From Lentisphaerota bacterium (lineage in GTDB: Bacteria; Verrucomicrobiota; Kiritimatiellia; RFP12; UBA1067): DNA of 13,989 nucleotides. The notes below the pieces were generated by a model. The model ran no database searches and was not told where the DNA came from. It worked only from the letters and a program-made list of their open reading frames with translations. Of the stretch, positions 1-9,300 are shown piece after piece. Both the position numbers and the translations under genes were made by a program. Each line of letters begins with the position of its first letter. Within the stretch, counting starts at the first letter, position 1. The DNA is taken from positions 1 through 13,989 of the forward strand of contig SUVZ01000052.1 in NCBI GenBank assembly GCA_015061765.1, written 5' to 3'.

Positions 1-182
1 CGCAGACAACGACGGATCCCCACTTATATCCGCCCGCCGACGGAACTCAATCCCAAGGGAACTGCGCAAATTGTCTCATAACCATCTGAATAATGCAAGC
101 GAATCTTCACAAAATTTTATTTCTAGCAGATAAACAACAAAAGGCAAACTAATCGTCTAAAAATTACACATTTCCAAAGGTC

Positions 183-198
183 CAACCCCAGATGTTCC
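183..198. repeat. 16-base direct repeat, copy 1
   Basis: The 16-mer caaccccagatgttcc occurs here and again, identically, at 399-414. The flanks are also similar: the bases before this copy (tttccaaaggtc) resemble those before the degenerate unit at 371 (tttcagggtc). The two perfect copies bracket a segment of about 200 bases that has no gene. Confidence 0.7.
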
Positions 199-370
199 AT
201 TTTCCAGCTGCAAATGATGCTGAGAACATGGTTTGGACTGATTCTCAAGATTACGGTTTCTGAGAGGATTAGCAAGATTACGGCTCGGACGAAATCTTAT
301 GTATCTCTAAAAAACGCTATTTCACAAAACCACCAGATTCACGAGCGAAATTATCACTCTTTTCAGGGTC

Positions 371-414
371 CCACCCCAATTATTCAACCCTAGATGTTCA
401 ACCCCAGATGTTCC
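371..414. repeat. Three degenerate tandem 14-base units
   Basis: Read on the plus strand, units begin at 371, 385 and 399. The second (caaccctagatgtt) and third (caaccccagatgtt) differ by one base; the first (ccaccccaattatt) is more diverged. The third unit plus the next two bases is the same 16-mer as at 183-198. The array lies within 110 bases of the end of the transporter gene. Its function is unknown. It could be the remains of a small repeat element or a protein-binding array. Confidence 0.6.
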
Positions 415-480
415 GCGCGTTGTTCCAGCGTCGCGCCCGCAGACGCGGCGGGGCGGCATAACAGATTCGATTTTTCGCGC

Positions 481-1653
481 TCAGTTCTTCCTGAACGAAA
501 CGAAAAGGCCGAGGGCGAAAAGATAGGCGATGCAGACGCCGAGCGTCGCGACGATACCTACCGGACCGAATGCCGCTTGCGCCTTGGCAAGCGCTGCGGA
601 AACGATACCTCCGCCGACGATAGCCATAACCATCAGCGATGAAATCTCATTCGCCTTCTCCGGAAAGCGCTCGATGGCCAACCCCATGCACATTCCGAAA
701 CTGTTCGCCGTCAGCAACGCCACCAAAGCGACGATTGCGAGGAATGCGACCGCGCCCGGAGCGAACGGAACCGCCACCGTCGCGGCGAGGCCTAAACCCA
801 TGCACCAAGGAAAGCATCTGGCCGCCGATATTTTCGCGAAGATCACGGCCCCGGCAAACGCCGCCACAGTCTTGGCTATGAAATACACCGTCGGCCCCAT
901 GCCCGCAAGATTGGTCTCCACCTTAAAAACATTCTTGAGATACTCCGGTATCGCCACCGAAAATCCGACATCCGCCCCGACGGAGAACAGTATCCCGGCG
1001 GTCATCGCCGCCACGTACGGCTCTTTAAGCATCGCGAAGCATCCTCCGAAAGTGGTCTTCGATACCGGCTGCGCCCCGGCACCGGCGGCACGCTCGTCCG
1101 GAACCTCGGCAAACCACAACCAAAGCGCCGCGACCACGGTGAGTGCACCGTAAAGCGGGAAGAGCAACTTCCAGTTGCCGAGCAGCGTGGCGGTCAGATA
1201 AACGAACACCGGCGTAAGCGCCGCGCAAAGCGCCTTGACGAACTGCCCGAGCGATATGCGGCTTGCAATCTGCGACGGCTCGACCACGTTGGACATCAAC
1301 GCCGGAAGCGCCGCCTGAATGATCGTGTTGCCGATACCGACAAGCGCAAACGCCGCGATATAAAGATACCATCTTTCAGCACCGGCGGAAAACGCCACCG
1401 CCATCGCCGCCACCGTGACGGCGAGAGAAAGAAGGACCGTGTTCTTTCGCCCTATCCGCCCGGCAACCACGCCGGTGGGAATCGAAATCACAAGAAACCA
1501 CACATAGGCGAAAATCGGCATCAGCCACGAAATTGCGTCGGCGTTTTCGGCGCACTCGGCCTTGACCTGATTCATCACCGTGCCGATGATGTCGCCGAAC
1601 CCCATCACGAAGAAACCCGCCAGAAGCGGCGGCAACAGATATTTACGATTCAT
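481..1653 (-). CDS. MFS sugar permease
   Basis: An integral inner-membrane transporter of 390 residues, a usual length for a 12-helix major facilitator. Hydrophobic segments run through the whole protein. The MFS motif A region is recognisable in the loop after helix 2 as GRIGRKN (residues 65-71). A polar central loop lies at about 187-210 (VPDERAAGAGAQPVSK). The N-terminus, with GFFVMGFGDIIGTVMNQVK, loosely recalls FucP-type sugar/proton symporters; the substrate cannot be read from sequence. The ATG overlaps the kinase stop codon in an ATGA junction. GGGAGG lies about 9 bases upstream, inside the end of the kinase gene, so the two are probably translationally coupled. It is the last gene of the operon. 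It probably imports a monosaccharide or short oligosaccharide released by the upstream glycosidases (inference). Confidence 0.85.
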   Translation of the reverse strand: MNRKYLLPPLLAGFFVMGFGDIIGTVMNQVKAECAENADAISWLMPIFAYVWFLVISIPTGVVAGRIGRKNTVLLSLAVTVAAMAVAFSAGAERWYLYIAAFALVGIGNTIIQAALPALMSNVVEPSQIASRISLGQFVKALCAALTPVFVYLTATLLGNWKLLFPLYGALTVVAALWLWFAEVPDERAAGAGAQPVSKTTFGGCFAMLKEPYVAAMTAGILFSVGADVGFSVAIPEYLKNVFKVETNLAGMGPTVYFIAKTVAAFAGAVIFAKISAARCFPWCMGLGLAATVAVPFAPGAVAFLAIVALVALLTANSFGMCMGLAIERFPEKANEISSLMVMAIVGGGIVSAALAKAQAAFGPVGIVATLGVCIAYLFALGLFVSFRKN

Positions 1654-2555
1654 TCCGCAATTCCTCCCGCGACGGCGAGCGCCGCATAATCACCTATGTT
1701 TTCACCGAGTCCCGCCGGAACGATACGGCAAGCTTCCAACGCGAACGGCAGCGCCTCGCGCTCGAGAATCGGACGCACGACCGGCATGAAAAGATCGGCG
1801 TTGCGCATGAACACGCCGCCGAGAGCGATAACTTCGGGATTGAGAATATCTATCGTGAACGCGAGTATCGTCGCCAGCTTCTCGGCCGATTCGCGAAACA
1901 CCTCCGTGCATTCCGGGTCGCCCGCGCGCACCCGGGCGAATATCTCCTTGGCGGTAAGATCGAGTCCCTTGCGGATTTTCGCAAGCCGGGCGATTCCGGC
2001 TCCGGAACAGAAACCTTCCGCGCTCCCCTCCTTGTTGTAACCTATCGGACCGGTCGGCGCAAGGCGGATATGTCCGATCTCGCCGGCGTTGTCGTTGGCG
2101 CCGGAATACAGCTTGCCGTCGATGATGATGCCGGCACCGAGCCCCGTGCCGAAGGTCATGAACACGAGATTTCTCACCCCGCGCCCGGAACCGTAGAGAT
2201 ATTCGGCGAGCGCACAGGCGTTGGCATCGTTCTGGAGCGCTACCGGCACGTTGAACCGTTCTTTGAAAAACTCGACCACCCTCACCGAGTCCCAACCCGG
2301 AAGATTGGGCGGCGAAAGCACTATCCCGCGCTTTGAATCGAGCGGACCGCCGCAGCTTATGCCTATTGCTTCAAGCGGCTCGCCCGGTCCGGAGACGATT
2401 TTTCCGATTCGCGCTGAAAACTCTTCAAGCACTTCGCGCCAAGTCAGACCTTTGGTCGGAAATTCATCGCGGGAAAGGATTTCGATTCTGCCCTCGCAGC
2501 ATTTACCCGTGGAAACCGCACACTTGGTGCCTCCGATATCAAGACCGATATTCAT
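1650..2555 (-). CDS. ROK-family sugar kinase
   Basis: Cytoplasmic ATP-dependent sugar kinase of 301 residues, the normal length for ROK enzymes. The phosphate-binding motif DIGGTK is at residues 6-11. The catalytic aspartate is D110 in QNDANA. GTGLGAGI follows at about 136-143, and the E-x-G-H motif is E159-I-G-H162. The zinc motif CxCGxxGCxE of many ROK proteins is missing: the aligned stretch reads YNKEGSAEGFCSG (about 173-185). An upstream in-frame ATG at 2585 exists, but I chose 2555 because it starts at the family N-terminus (MNIGLDIGG) and has a strong GAGGAGG at a suitable distance. The start shares one base with the isomerase stop (TGATG), which implies translational coupling. The substrate is probably a hexose such as mannose, galactose or a derivative; specificity within ROK cannot be assigned from these motifs. 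Confidence 0.88.
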   Translation of the reverse strand: MNIGLDIGGTKCAVSTGKCCEGRIEILSRDEFPTKGLTWREVLEEFSARIGKIVSGPGEPLEAIGISCGGPLDSKRGIVLSPPNLPGWDSVRVVEFFKERFNVPVALQNDANACALAEYLYGSGRGVRNLVFMTFGTGLGAGIIIDGKLYSGANDNAGEIGHIRLAPTGPIGYNKEGSAEGFCSGAGIARLAKIRKGLDLTAKEIFARVRAGDPECTEVFRESAEKLATILAFTIDILNPEVIALGGVFMRNADLFMPVVRPILEREALPFALEACRIVPAGLGENIGDYAALAVAGGIAE

Positions 2556-3172
2556 CAGAAAAGTTCCTCCTCGACAGCCGCACAAAGCGCATGGTATACC
2601 GGCAGATGCAGTTCCTGAACTTTGTAGGTTTCGGTTTCAGGAACGCGGATCGTCACATCGCATACGCCCGAAAGTCGCGATGCTCTCTCGCCCGTGAACG
2701 CGACAGTCCTGCCGCCCTTCGCCTTCATCACCTCGGATGCCGCCACGCAGTTGGAACTGTTGCCGCTCGTGGAGAGCGAAATGAGGACATCCCCGGGGCA
2801 AGCGAGCCCCAGTACCTGCTGGGCGAACGCGGTTTCCCACGAAACATCGTTGGCGAACGCGGAGACGATGCCCGACATCGACACCAGCGAAACGGCCGGG
2901 AGCGACCCTTCAAGCCGCGATGCGAGCGCGGGATCGAGCTTTGCCGCGATTTCCGCCGGTACTGGGCGTTTTTTATTGAAGCATTTTAAAAGTTCACCGC
3001 AGATGTGCTCGGCGTCGGAAGCGCTGCCGCCGTTGCCGCATACGAGAACTTTGCCGTTCCCGCGATAAGCGGAAAGCAGCAGTTCAAACGCCGCCTCGAT
3101 ATCGACGCGGCACTGATCGAGTTGAGGATACCTTCCGTAAAGTTCCGCAAAGATAAAATCAGATTTTTTCAT
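2555..3172 (-). CDS. SIS-domain sugar-phosphate isomerase, GmhA-like
   Basis: A 205-residue protein with a single SIS domain, close in size to phosphoheptose isomerase GmhA. The sugar-phosphate loop is GNGGSASDAEH (residues 46-56), followed by E60 in the position of the GmhA active-site glutamate. The second SIS loop is STSGNS (about 134-139). Near the C-terminus E187 and H189 in VQELHL match the GmhA histidine region. GmhA converts sedoheptulose 7-phosphate to heptose 7-phosphate for lipopolysaccharide. Here, however, the gene sits among glycosidases, a ROK kinase and a permease, with no hldE, gmhB or hldD, so an aldose-ketose isomerisation of a catabolic sugar phosphate is at least as likely (inference). 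It starts 18 bases after the beta-galactosidase stop. A rather distant AGGA (13 bases) is the only Shine-Dalgarno candidate. Confidence 0.8.
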   Translation of the reverse strand: MKKSDFIFAELYGRYPQLDQCRVDIEAAFELLLSAYRGNGKVLVCGNGGSASDAEHICGELLKCFNKKRPVPAEIAAKLDPALASRLEGSLPAVSLVSMSGIVSAFANDVSWETAFAQQVLGLACPGDVLISLSTSGNSSNCVAASEVMKAKGGRTVAFTGERASRLSGVCDVTIRVPETETYKVQELHLPVYHALCAAVEEELF

Positions 3173-3190
3173 TATGGAAATTATATCCTA

Positions 3191-6100
3191 TCAATCATGC
3201 GCGACAGAAGAATCCGTCAAACGGGACAGAACAGGATCGATGCGCACGGTCCAAGATTCAGTTTGGATCGGGAAAATATACTTGTCCATTGGACGCGGTC
3301 CACAGCTTGCGCCGCCCAAACCCAGTTGACGGATGTCGAGATTGAGACAAATCTCTTTACGCGGCAGAAGAGGTGCGTAAATCCGTTGCTGACCGTTGCG
3401 ATGACGGGCGAACTCAAGATCCTCCCACCCGAAATGGCTCGCCTGCACGAAAAGCGGCTCACTGGCACTGAAGCGCACGCCACTTCCGCCATCATCCGTC
3501 AACTCCACCCAGCGTACATCGCACTTGTAGCCGTTATCCTGTGGACGGACGTAATGCTCGAACTGCTGTTCGACAGTGGACTCCCAAACCCGAAAGAACG
3601 AACCGGTCAGACGATCAATATAATTTTCTCTCGGGCCGCGCCCGTACCAACGCATATTCTTCAGATCATCATCGAGCTTCCAAGACATTCCAAGACGCGG
3701 AAGTGCCGTCGGCATCGTGCCATACGGAACCACCTTGTGCACGGCGGATACCGAACCGTTGGTCGAGAAACTCCATTCCGTTTCATGAGTGAATCCGGCC
3801 GATTTCGAGCCGCTGACCATCAACGAGGTTGTCACCTTGCCATTCTTGACCGTAATCGGACGGGCGTGGTAGCGAAGCTGCGTAAGGCCGGAGACATAAA
3901 TACTGCCATTTTCGTCGGGCATCCCCTTCCTAAGCCAAATATCATTATCGACAAGCGCCCGCATGCAGGTAAGACGAGGACCTGCAGCAATGCCGCCTTT
4001 CAAATCTTTGACGATGCGCCTGCCGTTCATGGTCAGCTCGGAAAGTGTTCCGGTCGCACGATCAAAGACCGCCTTCGTTACACCGGAAACAACCACAACC
4101 TGCTTTGTATTTTCCTTGATTTCGACATCCGGTGTATTCTCGGCGGCAGAAAAGCCCGTACGCGGCGAAAGCGCTATCTGGTTGCGGGCTAGAGCCCAGC
4201 CTTTTTCCGCCCAAAGCGTATCGTGCTTTTCATGGAAACTTATGTTGAGCATGCATTCGGCGCCCAGCACGGCAACAGCCTCAGGAATGGAAATAATTCC
4301 TTTAGAAAGAGGCTCGAGCGGAGGCACGGCAAATTCACCTGATTTTATGACGTTACCGTCAGCAAGCAACTCCCACCGGCCGTCATAGGCGTCGGCACGC
4401 GTGAAGCAAAAGCGGTTTTCAAGTTCAAGACCTTTTTCCGTCTTGCGGACGACCAAATTGCGATAGACATGTCCAACCTCGATCAACTTGGCGGTCACAT
4501 TGCGCTCGGGATCAATAATTCCGTTGTTACAAAACGGCCCATCGTTAGGCTGCTCGTCATAGTCACCGCCATAGGAGAGATACCGCTCCTGTTTGCCGGT
4601 GAGCGAATCGATACGGTCGGTATACTTCCAAACCGCTTGATCAATCCAATCCCAGACGCACCCACCAGTAAGAGAGTCATAGGCATAAAACACATCCCAG
4701 TACTCCTGAAAATTGCCAATAGCATTACCCATGGCGTGCGCATATTCACAAAGAAAGAACGGTTTCCCTGCAGACTGTCCGTTTTCCTTGGGTCTGCCAT
4801 ACAACGGCTCGCCGCCGCGCGGCTTGTTGCCCAATTCACCACGCCACTTGAGCCACTCTACCGTGGGGTACATGCATGAATCCACATCGACATCGGAATT
4901 GCCGCGTTCCCAATGGACAGGACGCGTGCAATCGGCCCTGCGAACGGCGTCGTATGCCTTGCGAAAACAGTCGCCGTGCCCCGTTTCGTTACCGAGCGAC
5001 CAGAGCGTGACAGAAACATTGTTGCGATAAAAAACCGCGTGGCGTTCGTTGCGTTCGACTATCGAATGAGCCCATTCGGGGAAACGCCCCAGCCCCTTCT
5101 CGAAATAATCAGGTTCATGCCCTTCGACATTCGCCTCGGCGCAAAGATAGATACCGTAACGGTCGCAGAGATCATACCAGAGATGATGATCGGGGTAATG
5201 GGCGGTACGCACTGTGTTAATGTTATAACGCTTCATGAGCTTGATATCGGCAATCATGTCGTCTAGCGATATTGCACGTCCGTTTTTAGGATTGGTTTCA
5301 TGGCGGTTCACGCCTTTGAACTTAACCTTCCTGCCATTGACAAGAATGGTGTTGCCGACTACTTTCTGCGTTTTGAAGCCAATGCGTCGCATACGAATGT
5401 CATCCCCCTTGCGCACCACGAGCGTGTAGAGATAAGGATCTTCCGCCGACCAGGAACGCACGGCAGGGATTGCGATATTCCTTGCATCCGAAAATGCGAC
5501 AACCGGTTTTCGCTCCACATCGTACAGCGTTGCCGACCACTCGCCAAAAATGCCCTCGACTGCGAGCGTAGCCGATTTGTAATCGGACGAAAGCGAAGTC
5601 TTCACATTGAAATCCCAGATGCCGTCTTTCGGCATCGCCCACAGCGTCACATCGCGAAATATGCCCGAATAACGAAACATATCCTGATCTTCAAGATAAC
5701 TGCCGTCGCACCAACGGTAGACTTCGACCGCAAGAACATTGCGTCCTTTGCAGATATATTCGGTAATGTCAAATTCCGAAGGAAGCTTGGAATCTTCCGA
5801 ATACCCCACCTTCCGGCCGTTCACCCATGCATAATAAGCGGAGTAAACACCGTCAAACCGGAGAATCACCCGGCGGCCCACCCATTCTTTCGGCACTGTG
5901 AACTCTTTGCGGAAACTAGAGACTGGATTGTAGTCCGCCTTACCACTCTGTCGGTCAAATATCCTCGGCCACGACTCCTTGTGGGGATAGCGCACATTAG
6001 TATAGCCGGGGCTGCCAAAACCGTGCATTTCCACGCAACTCGGAACGGGAATGGAGAACCATGAAGAATCATCGAAATCCTTCTTCCAGAAATCCTTCAC

Positions 6101-6349
6101 TCGCAAATCGGGGTTTCCTGCCCACGAAATGCGCCAAGTTCCGTTCAGAGACTTCTTCCACGGCGTATCCGGCTCGAGCTGACTGGAAAAAGCGGCATCT
6201 TCATCCACCAGCGGCATCGAGTAAGTGCGCGCCGGCAAACGGTTGATGGAATTAACCGCAAGATTCTCCCAATCTCTGGCAACCTCGGCGCCAAGCTTCA
6301 ACACACCCGTCAAGGTCATAACGACCGTAACTTTGTTGAGGACATTCAT
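3191..6349 (-). CDS. Glycoside hydrolase family 2 beta-galactosidase (LacZ type), probably exported
   Basis: About 1052 residues from the chosen start, the full length of a five-domain LacZ-type enzyme. In this numbering: probable signal peptide 1-24 (MNVLNKVTVVMTLTGVLKLG...), sugar-binding jelly roll about 55-240, immunoglobulin-like domain about 240-335, TIM barrel from KGVNRHE (345-351), and C-terminal beta-sandwich (small-chain type) about 755-1035. The acid/base is E455 in WSLGNETGHG and the nucleophile E535 in FFLCEYAHAMGN. DGSYLEDQDMFRYSGIFRDV in the N-terminal domain and GRGPRENYIDR near the C-terminus are typical of the family. The frame stays open to 6457, but the ATG at 6349 has AAGGGG upstream and avoids overlap with the preceding gene. 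It likely removes terminal beta-linked galactose, in the periplasm or outside. The gene looks less GC-rich than its neighbours. Confidence 0.93.
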   Translation of the reverse strand: MNVLNKVTVVMTLTGVLKLGAEVARDWENLAVNSINRLPARTYSMPLVDEDAAFSSQLEPDTPWKKSLNGTWRISWAGNPDLRVKDFWKKDFDDSSWFSIPVPSCVEMHGFGSPGYTNVRYPHKESWPRIFDRQSGKADYNPVSSFRKEFTVPKEWVGRRVILRFDGVYSAYYAWVNGRKVGYSEDSKLPSEFDITEYICKGRNVLAVEVYRWCDGSYLEDQDMFRYSGIFRDVTLWAMPKDGIWDFNVKTSLSSDYKSATLAVEGIFGEWSATLYDVERKPVVAFSDARNIAIPAVRSWSAEDPYLYTLVVRKGDDIRMRRIGFKTQKVVGNTILVNGRKVKFKGVNRHETNPKNGRAISLDDMIADIKLMKRYNINTVRTAHYPDHHLWYDLCDRYGIYLCAEANVEGHEPDYFEKGLGRFPEWAHSIVERNERHAVFYRNNVSVTLWSLGNETGHGDCFRKAYDAVRRADCTRPVHWERGNSDVDVDSCMYPTVEWLKWRGELGNKPRGGEPLYGRPKENGQSAGKPFFLCEYAHAMGNAIGNFQEYWDVFYAYDSLTGGCVWDWIDQAVWKYTDRIDSLTGKQERYLSYGGDYDEQPNDGPFCNNGIIDPERNVTAKLIEVGHVYRNLVVRKTEKGLELENRFCFTRADAYDGRWELLADGNVIKSGEFAVPPLEPLSKGIISIPEAVAVLGAECMLNISFHEKHDTLWAEKGWALARNQIALSPRTGFSAAENTPDVEIKENTKQVVVVSGVTKAVFDRATGTLSELTMNGRRIVKDLKGGIAAGPRLTCMRALVDNDIWLRKGMPDENGSIYVSGLTQLRYHARPITVKNGKVTTSLMVSGSKSAGFTHETEWSFSTNGSVSAVHKVVPYGTMPTALPRLGMSWKLDDDLKNMRWYGRGPRENYIDRLTGSFFRVWESTVEQQFEHYVRPQDNGYKCDVRWVELTDDGGSGVRFSASEPLFVQASHFGWEDLEFARHRNGQQRIYAPLLPRKEICLNLDIRQLGLGGASCGPRPMDKYIFPIQTESWTVRIDPVLSRLTDSSVAHD

Positions 6350-6390
6350 AAAAGGCCCCTTATGCACAGCCAGTTTTATTTTCGATGCCG

Positions 6391-9300
6391 TCATCTTAAG
6401 ATCATAACCATTCCACGACCGATTCTTACGGAGCCGTCGCCCTCGACAAATGCACAATTTCCAGCGGTGTACACCCCTTGAGACTGTAACGCTCCGTTCA
6501 CCGAAACGCGCCCAATTGCAATGTTTCCGGACGTGCGGATCTTAGCCCCGTTAAGCAACTCCAGTTTGGCGTTCGACGCATTCATTCCCGCCGGCAACTC
6601 AAATGTTCCGCCGTCCACGAGCATCTTCGATACTACATTAGGCAACGCGGCGATTCTGACGGTGCTGTTCGCATCGGCATTAATGGAAAGTGTATCACCT
6701 GCGCACGAAGGCACCCCTAAATCGAGCGTCGCCGCCTTATCGTACGACGACACGCGTACTATTGCGCCATCCGCAACCGCGAGCGATTCAGCCAACTTAA
6801 AAATGCCACCTGCCACCGGAGAATCAAGCGAAATTGTCCCCGCGCCGACATCAATCTTCACGGCGGCGGCGTACGGAGCGGACGCAAAGACGTCCTCTGA
6901 ATCAAGTTGCTCGAACGAGAAGTCCGTAATCTCGATGCGGGCGGGCTTGCCCTCCGGATCGCGATTGAAATGGATATATGCGCAGCCATCGTCGTTCACG
7001 GGAGAGACGGTCATGTTCTCGAAGTCGTTCGTGACGCAGTTTCCGCCCTGCTCAAGTATGCATCGCACCCTCTTTAATTCCGCATCGTGTTCGATTGTCA
7101 CATCGACAAGCCCTGCATTTTCCGCAATGGCAGTGCAGAAGTTGACGGGGTCATAGCGACGGCCGTAGTCGGCGTCGGCAAGCCACGGGGTTTGCCCTTC
7201 CGGCGGGACACCGTCCGCATTCATGCGCTGTTTCCAACCCTCCCAGACTTCGCCGAAGTACCAGAACATGACGAAGCGGTTGTTGTCTCGCGAGTTGTCC
7301 TGCCTGAGACTGATGTCCGAAGGCTGCGTCTCGACACCCTTGGCGTTGTCGTGAAGCACCATGTAGAACCGCGTGCCGGAATCCCTGTCCAGCGTTCCCG
7401 CCTTGAAATGCATGCGCCAGTCGCCGGCCACCCGTACGCGGCTGCGGCTGTTGATGTAGTCGAAGCTGTCAGATCCGGATGCCCCCAGACGGATACCGTT
7501 CGAGGCGGACCAGAAGTCGGTGGACGGCAGGTACTCCTGCGCCGCGGATTTGCTGAACGACCAGCCGCCGCACGGACTGGCGGAAAGCGGCTCCAGCGGC
7601 TCCTTACGAAGCACCAACCCGCCTTCAGCAATGCGCACATTCGCCGCTGCGTTCGCCGGAGGACGCTGGAAACCGAGATTGCCCGAGCCCTTCTTCACGA
7701 GCGTTCCCGATCCCGTCAGCGAGTCGAAAGCCACGTACGCAGGCACCCCGGAAGCGCGCATCGCCTTTTCGGAAACGTTCAGCACCGTGCCGTCGCCGTA
7801 TGAAAGCGAACCTGCGGTGAAGCCGTTTGCGAATTCTGTTGGAGCTAGGCTTATGGCCACTTCCGCGCCCGCAGGCGCCGTCAGTCCACCACCAGTACGC
7901 ACCACGCCGCGCTCTTCGCCGCCCAGTTCGCGCAGATTCGCAACCTGTCCGCCCCAGAAGCACTCCTGGTCCCATTTGGCGGATGCGAATCCGAAATACG
8001 CTTCGTTCCCGCCGCACAGAGACGCGAGGTCCACATTACCGCGGACGTACGACGTCTCCTTCCCGCCGGCCGTGCGGATCCGAAGCGTGAGCGTATGCGC
8101 ACCGCAGTCGTACGCCACGCGCCACGAAGTCGGCCCTTCGTGCGTGCCCAGCATTTCTGCGTTCGAGAATCCAAGGTCCAGATTGTAGTCCGTCTCCTTC
8201 CACTTGATCGTTGAATCGTCTCCGGTGCTCGAGCCCCACGAGAATCTCATATCGTGCAGTATCACGCCGATGGCGAATCCGTTCTTGATGTTCTTGTCAA
8301 GTCCCACCGCTGAAAAGTTCTCCCCTATGGCCGACGTGCCGTCCGGGCTATTGTGGAAGACCGCGAACAGCGAACCGCGCGCAGTCTGCCCGCATGTACC
8401 GGCCGTCTCAAACGCAAGCGTGAAAGAACGGTCTACGCGCAGACGTTGGGCGACCCAAGCCGAGCCGTGCGACCAGTTGCCCTCCATGCAACACGGATCG
8501 GCCGTTCCGTCCGTCAGCCGCCTAGCACCGTTGTTAAATGCCCAATGTCCCGAATCGTTGCGCGCACCTTTCGCGGAGAAGGCGACCTTCGCGCCGTCCG
8601 TCAGCGAAACTGTCTTGCCGCTCAAAACGCCTTCGCCGGCGGCGACCAAACCTGCGCCGGACTGCACCGTCACGTTCTGCGGGGCGTACGGCAGCATCGC
8701 GCATTCCGTGAAGGACGCGAATCCGTCAGCCACGTTCAGCGGCAATGCCGTACCGGCCCTAAACGCGACAGATCCCGAACCGGTCTTGGACAGCGACGCG
8801 GAGGCCTCCGCGCCGGAAGCGGCGCGCGGAACGGCGGAGAGGTACGCAATGCCGTCGGTATGGAGCACCATGCCGCCGGCGCCGACGGTGAGATTCTCCG
8901 AAAGCCCGCCCCATTCGGAGATGACGGTCGTCCACGACCCCCACGTGCCGCCGTCGAAGAAGTAGTTGCCGCGAGGCCAGCCCGCATTGAATTCGGCAAG
9001 CCTGGAGTAGTCGCTTTTCAAGACGCTGCCGTTCCTCACGCGCACGGTGGCGGCGTTGTCTATCGCCAATCTGGACATCTGCGCGGTGGAAGAGTGCGTG
9101 ACATCCATCGTCATCCTCGCGTTGCACACCTCCTCCAGGCCGTTATCGTCGCTGAGCCGGAGAATGAGGCTTGCGTTGTTCGTAAGGATGATGGACGTCT
9201 CCGCTCCGCCGCAGTTGTCGTGGTAGAGCAGCATGTTAACGTCGAGCAGGCCGTTGTCGATCAGGATGCGCCCCGTCCCGGTGCCTTCCGCGAAATTCAA

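Larger units (their letters stand above)
1..480. other. Non-coding, AT-richer stretch downstream of the operon
   Basis: No credible gene is visible on either strand. The stretch follows the stop codon of the MFS gene and is clearly less GC-rich than the operon. It holds short direct repeats (listed separately) and an 11-base repeat, caagattacgg, at 246-256 and 273-283. The short plus-strand ORF at 394-642 mostly overlaps the transporter gene in antisense and shows no family features. I see no convincing intrinsic terminator just after the transporter stop. The GC-rich inverted repeats at about 424-450 are not followed by a T-run. Confidence 0.6.

Noticed and set aside
70..98. Possible minus-strand promoter (TTGCAT, 17-base spacer, GACAAT) for a gene beyond the left edge
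   Set aside because: Only 3 of 6 and 4 of 6 consensus bases match, and the organism's promoter consensus is unknown. Too weak to call.
424..450. GC-rich inverted repeats after the transporter stop as an operon terminator
   Set aside because: Stems of 4 to 5 bases can form, but no T-run follows in the transcribed direction.
3180..3185. TATAAT on the minus strand just before the isomerase gene
   Set aside because: It lies about 7 bases from the start codon with no fitting -35 element, so it cannot serve as an ordinary promoter for that gene.
3005..4192. Plus-strand ORF of 395 residues
   Set aside because: It runs antisense to the beta-galactosidase and isomerase genes. It has no family features and no ribosome-binding support, and long antisense ORFs are expected in such GC-rich DNA.
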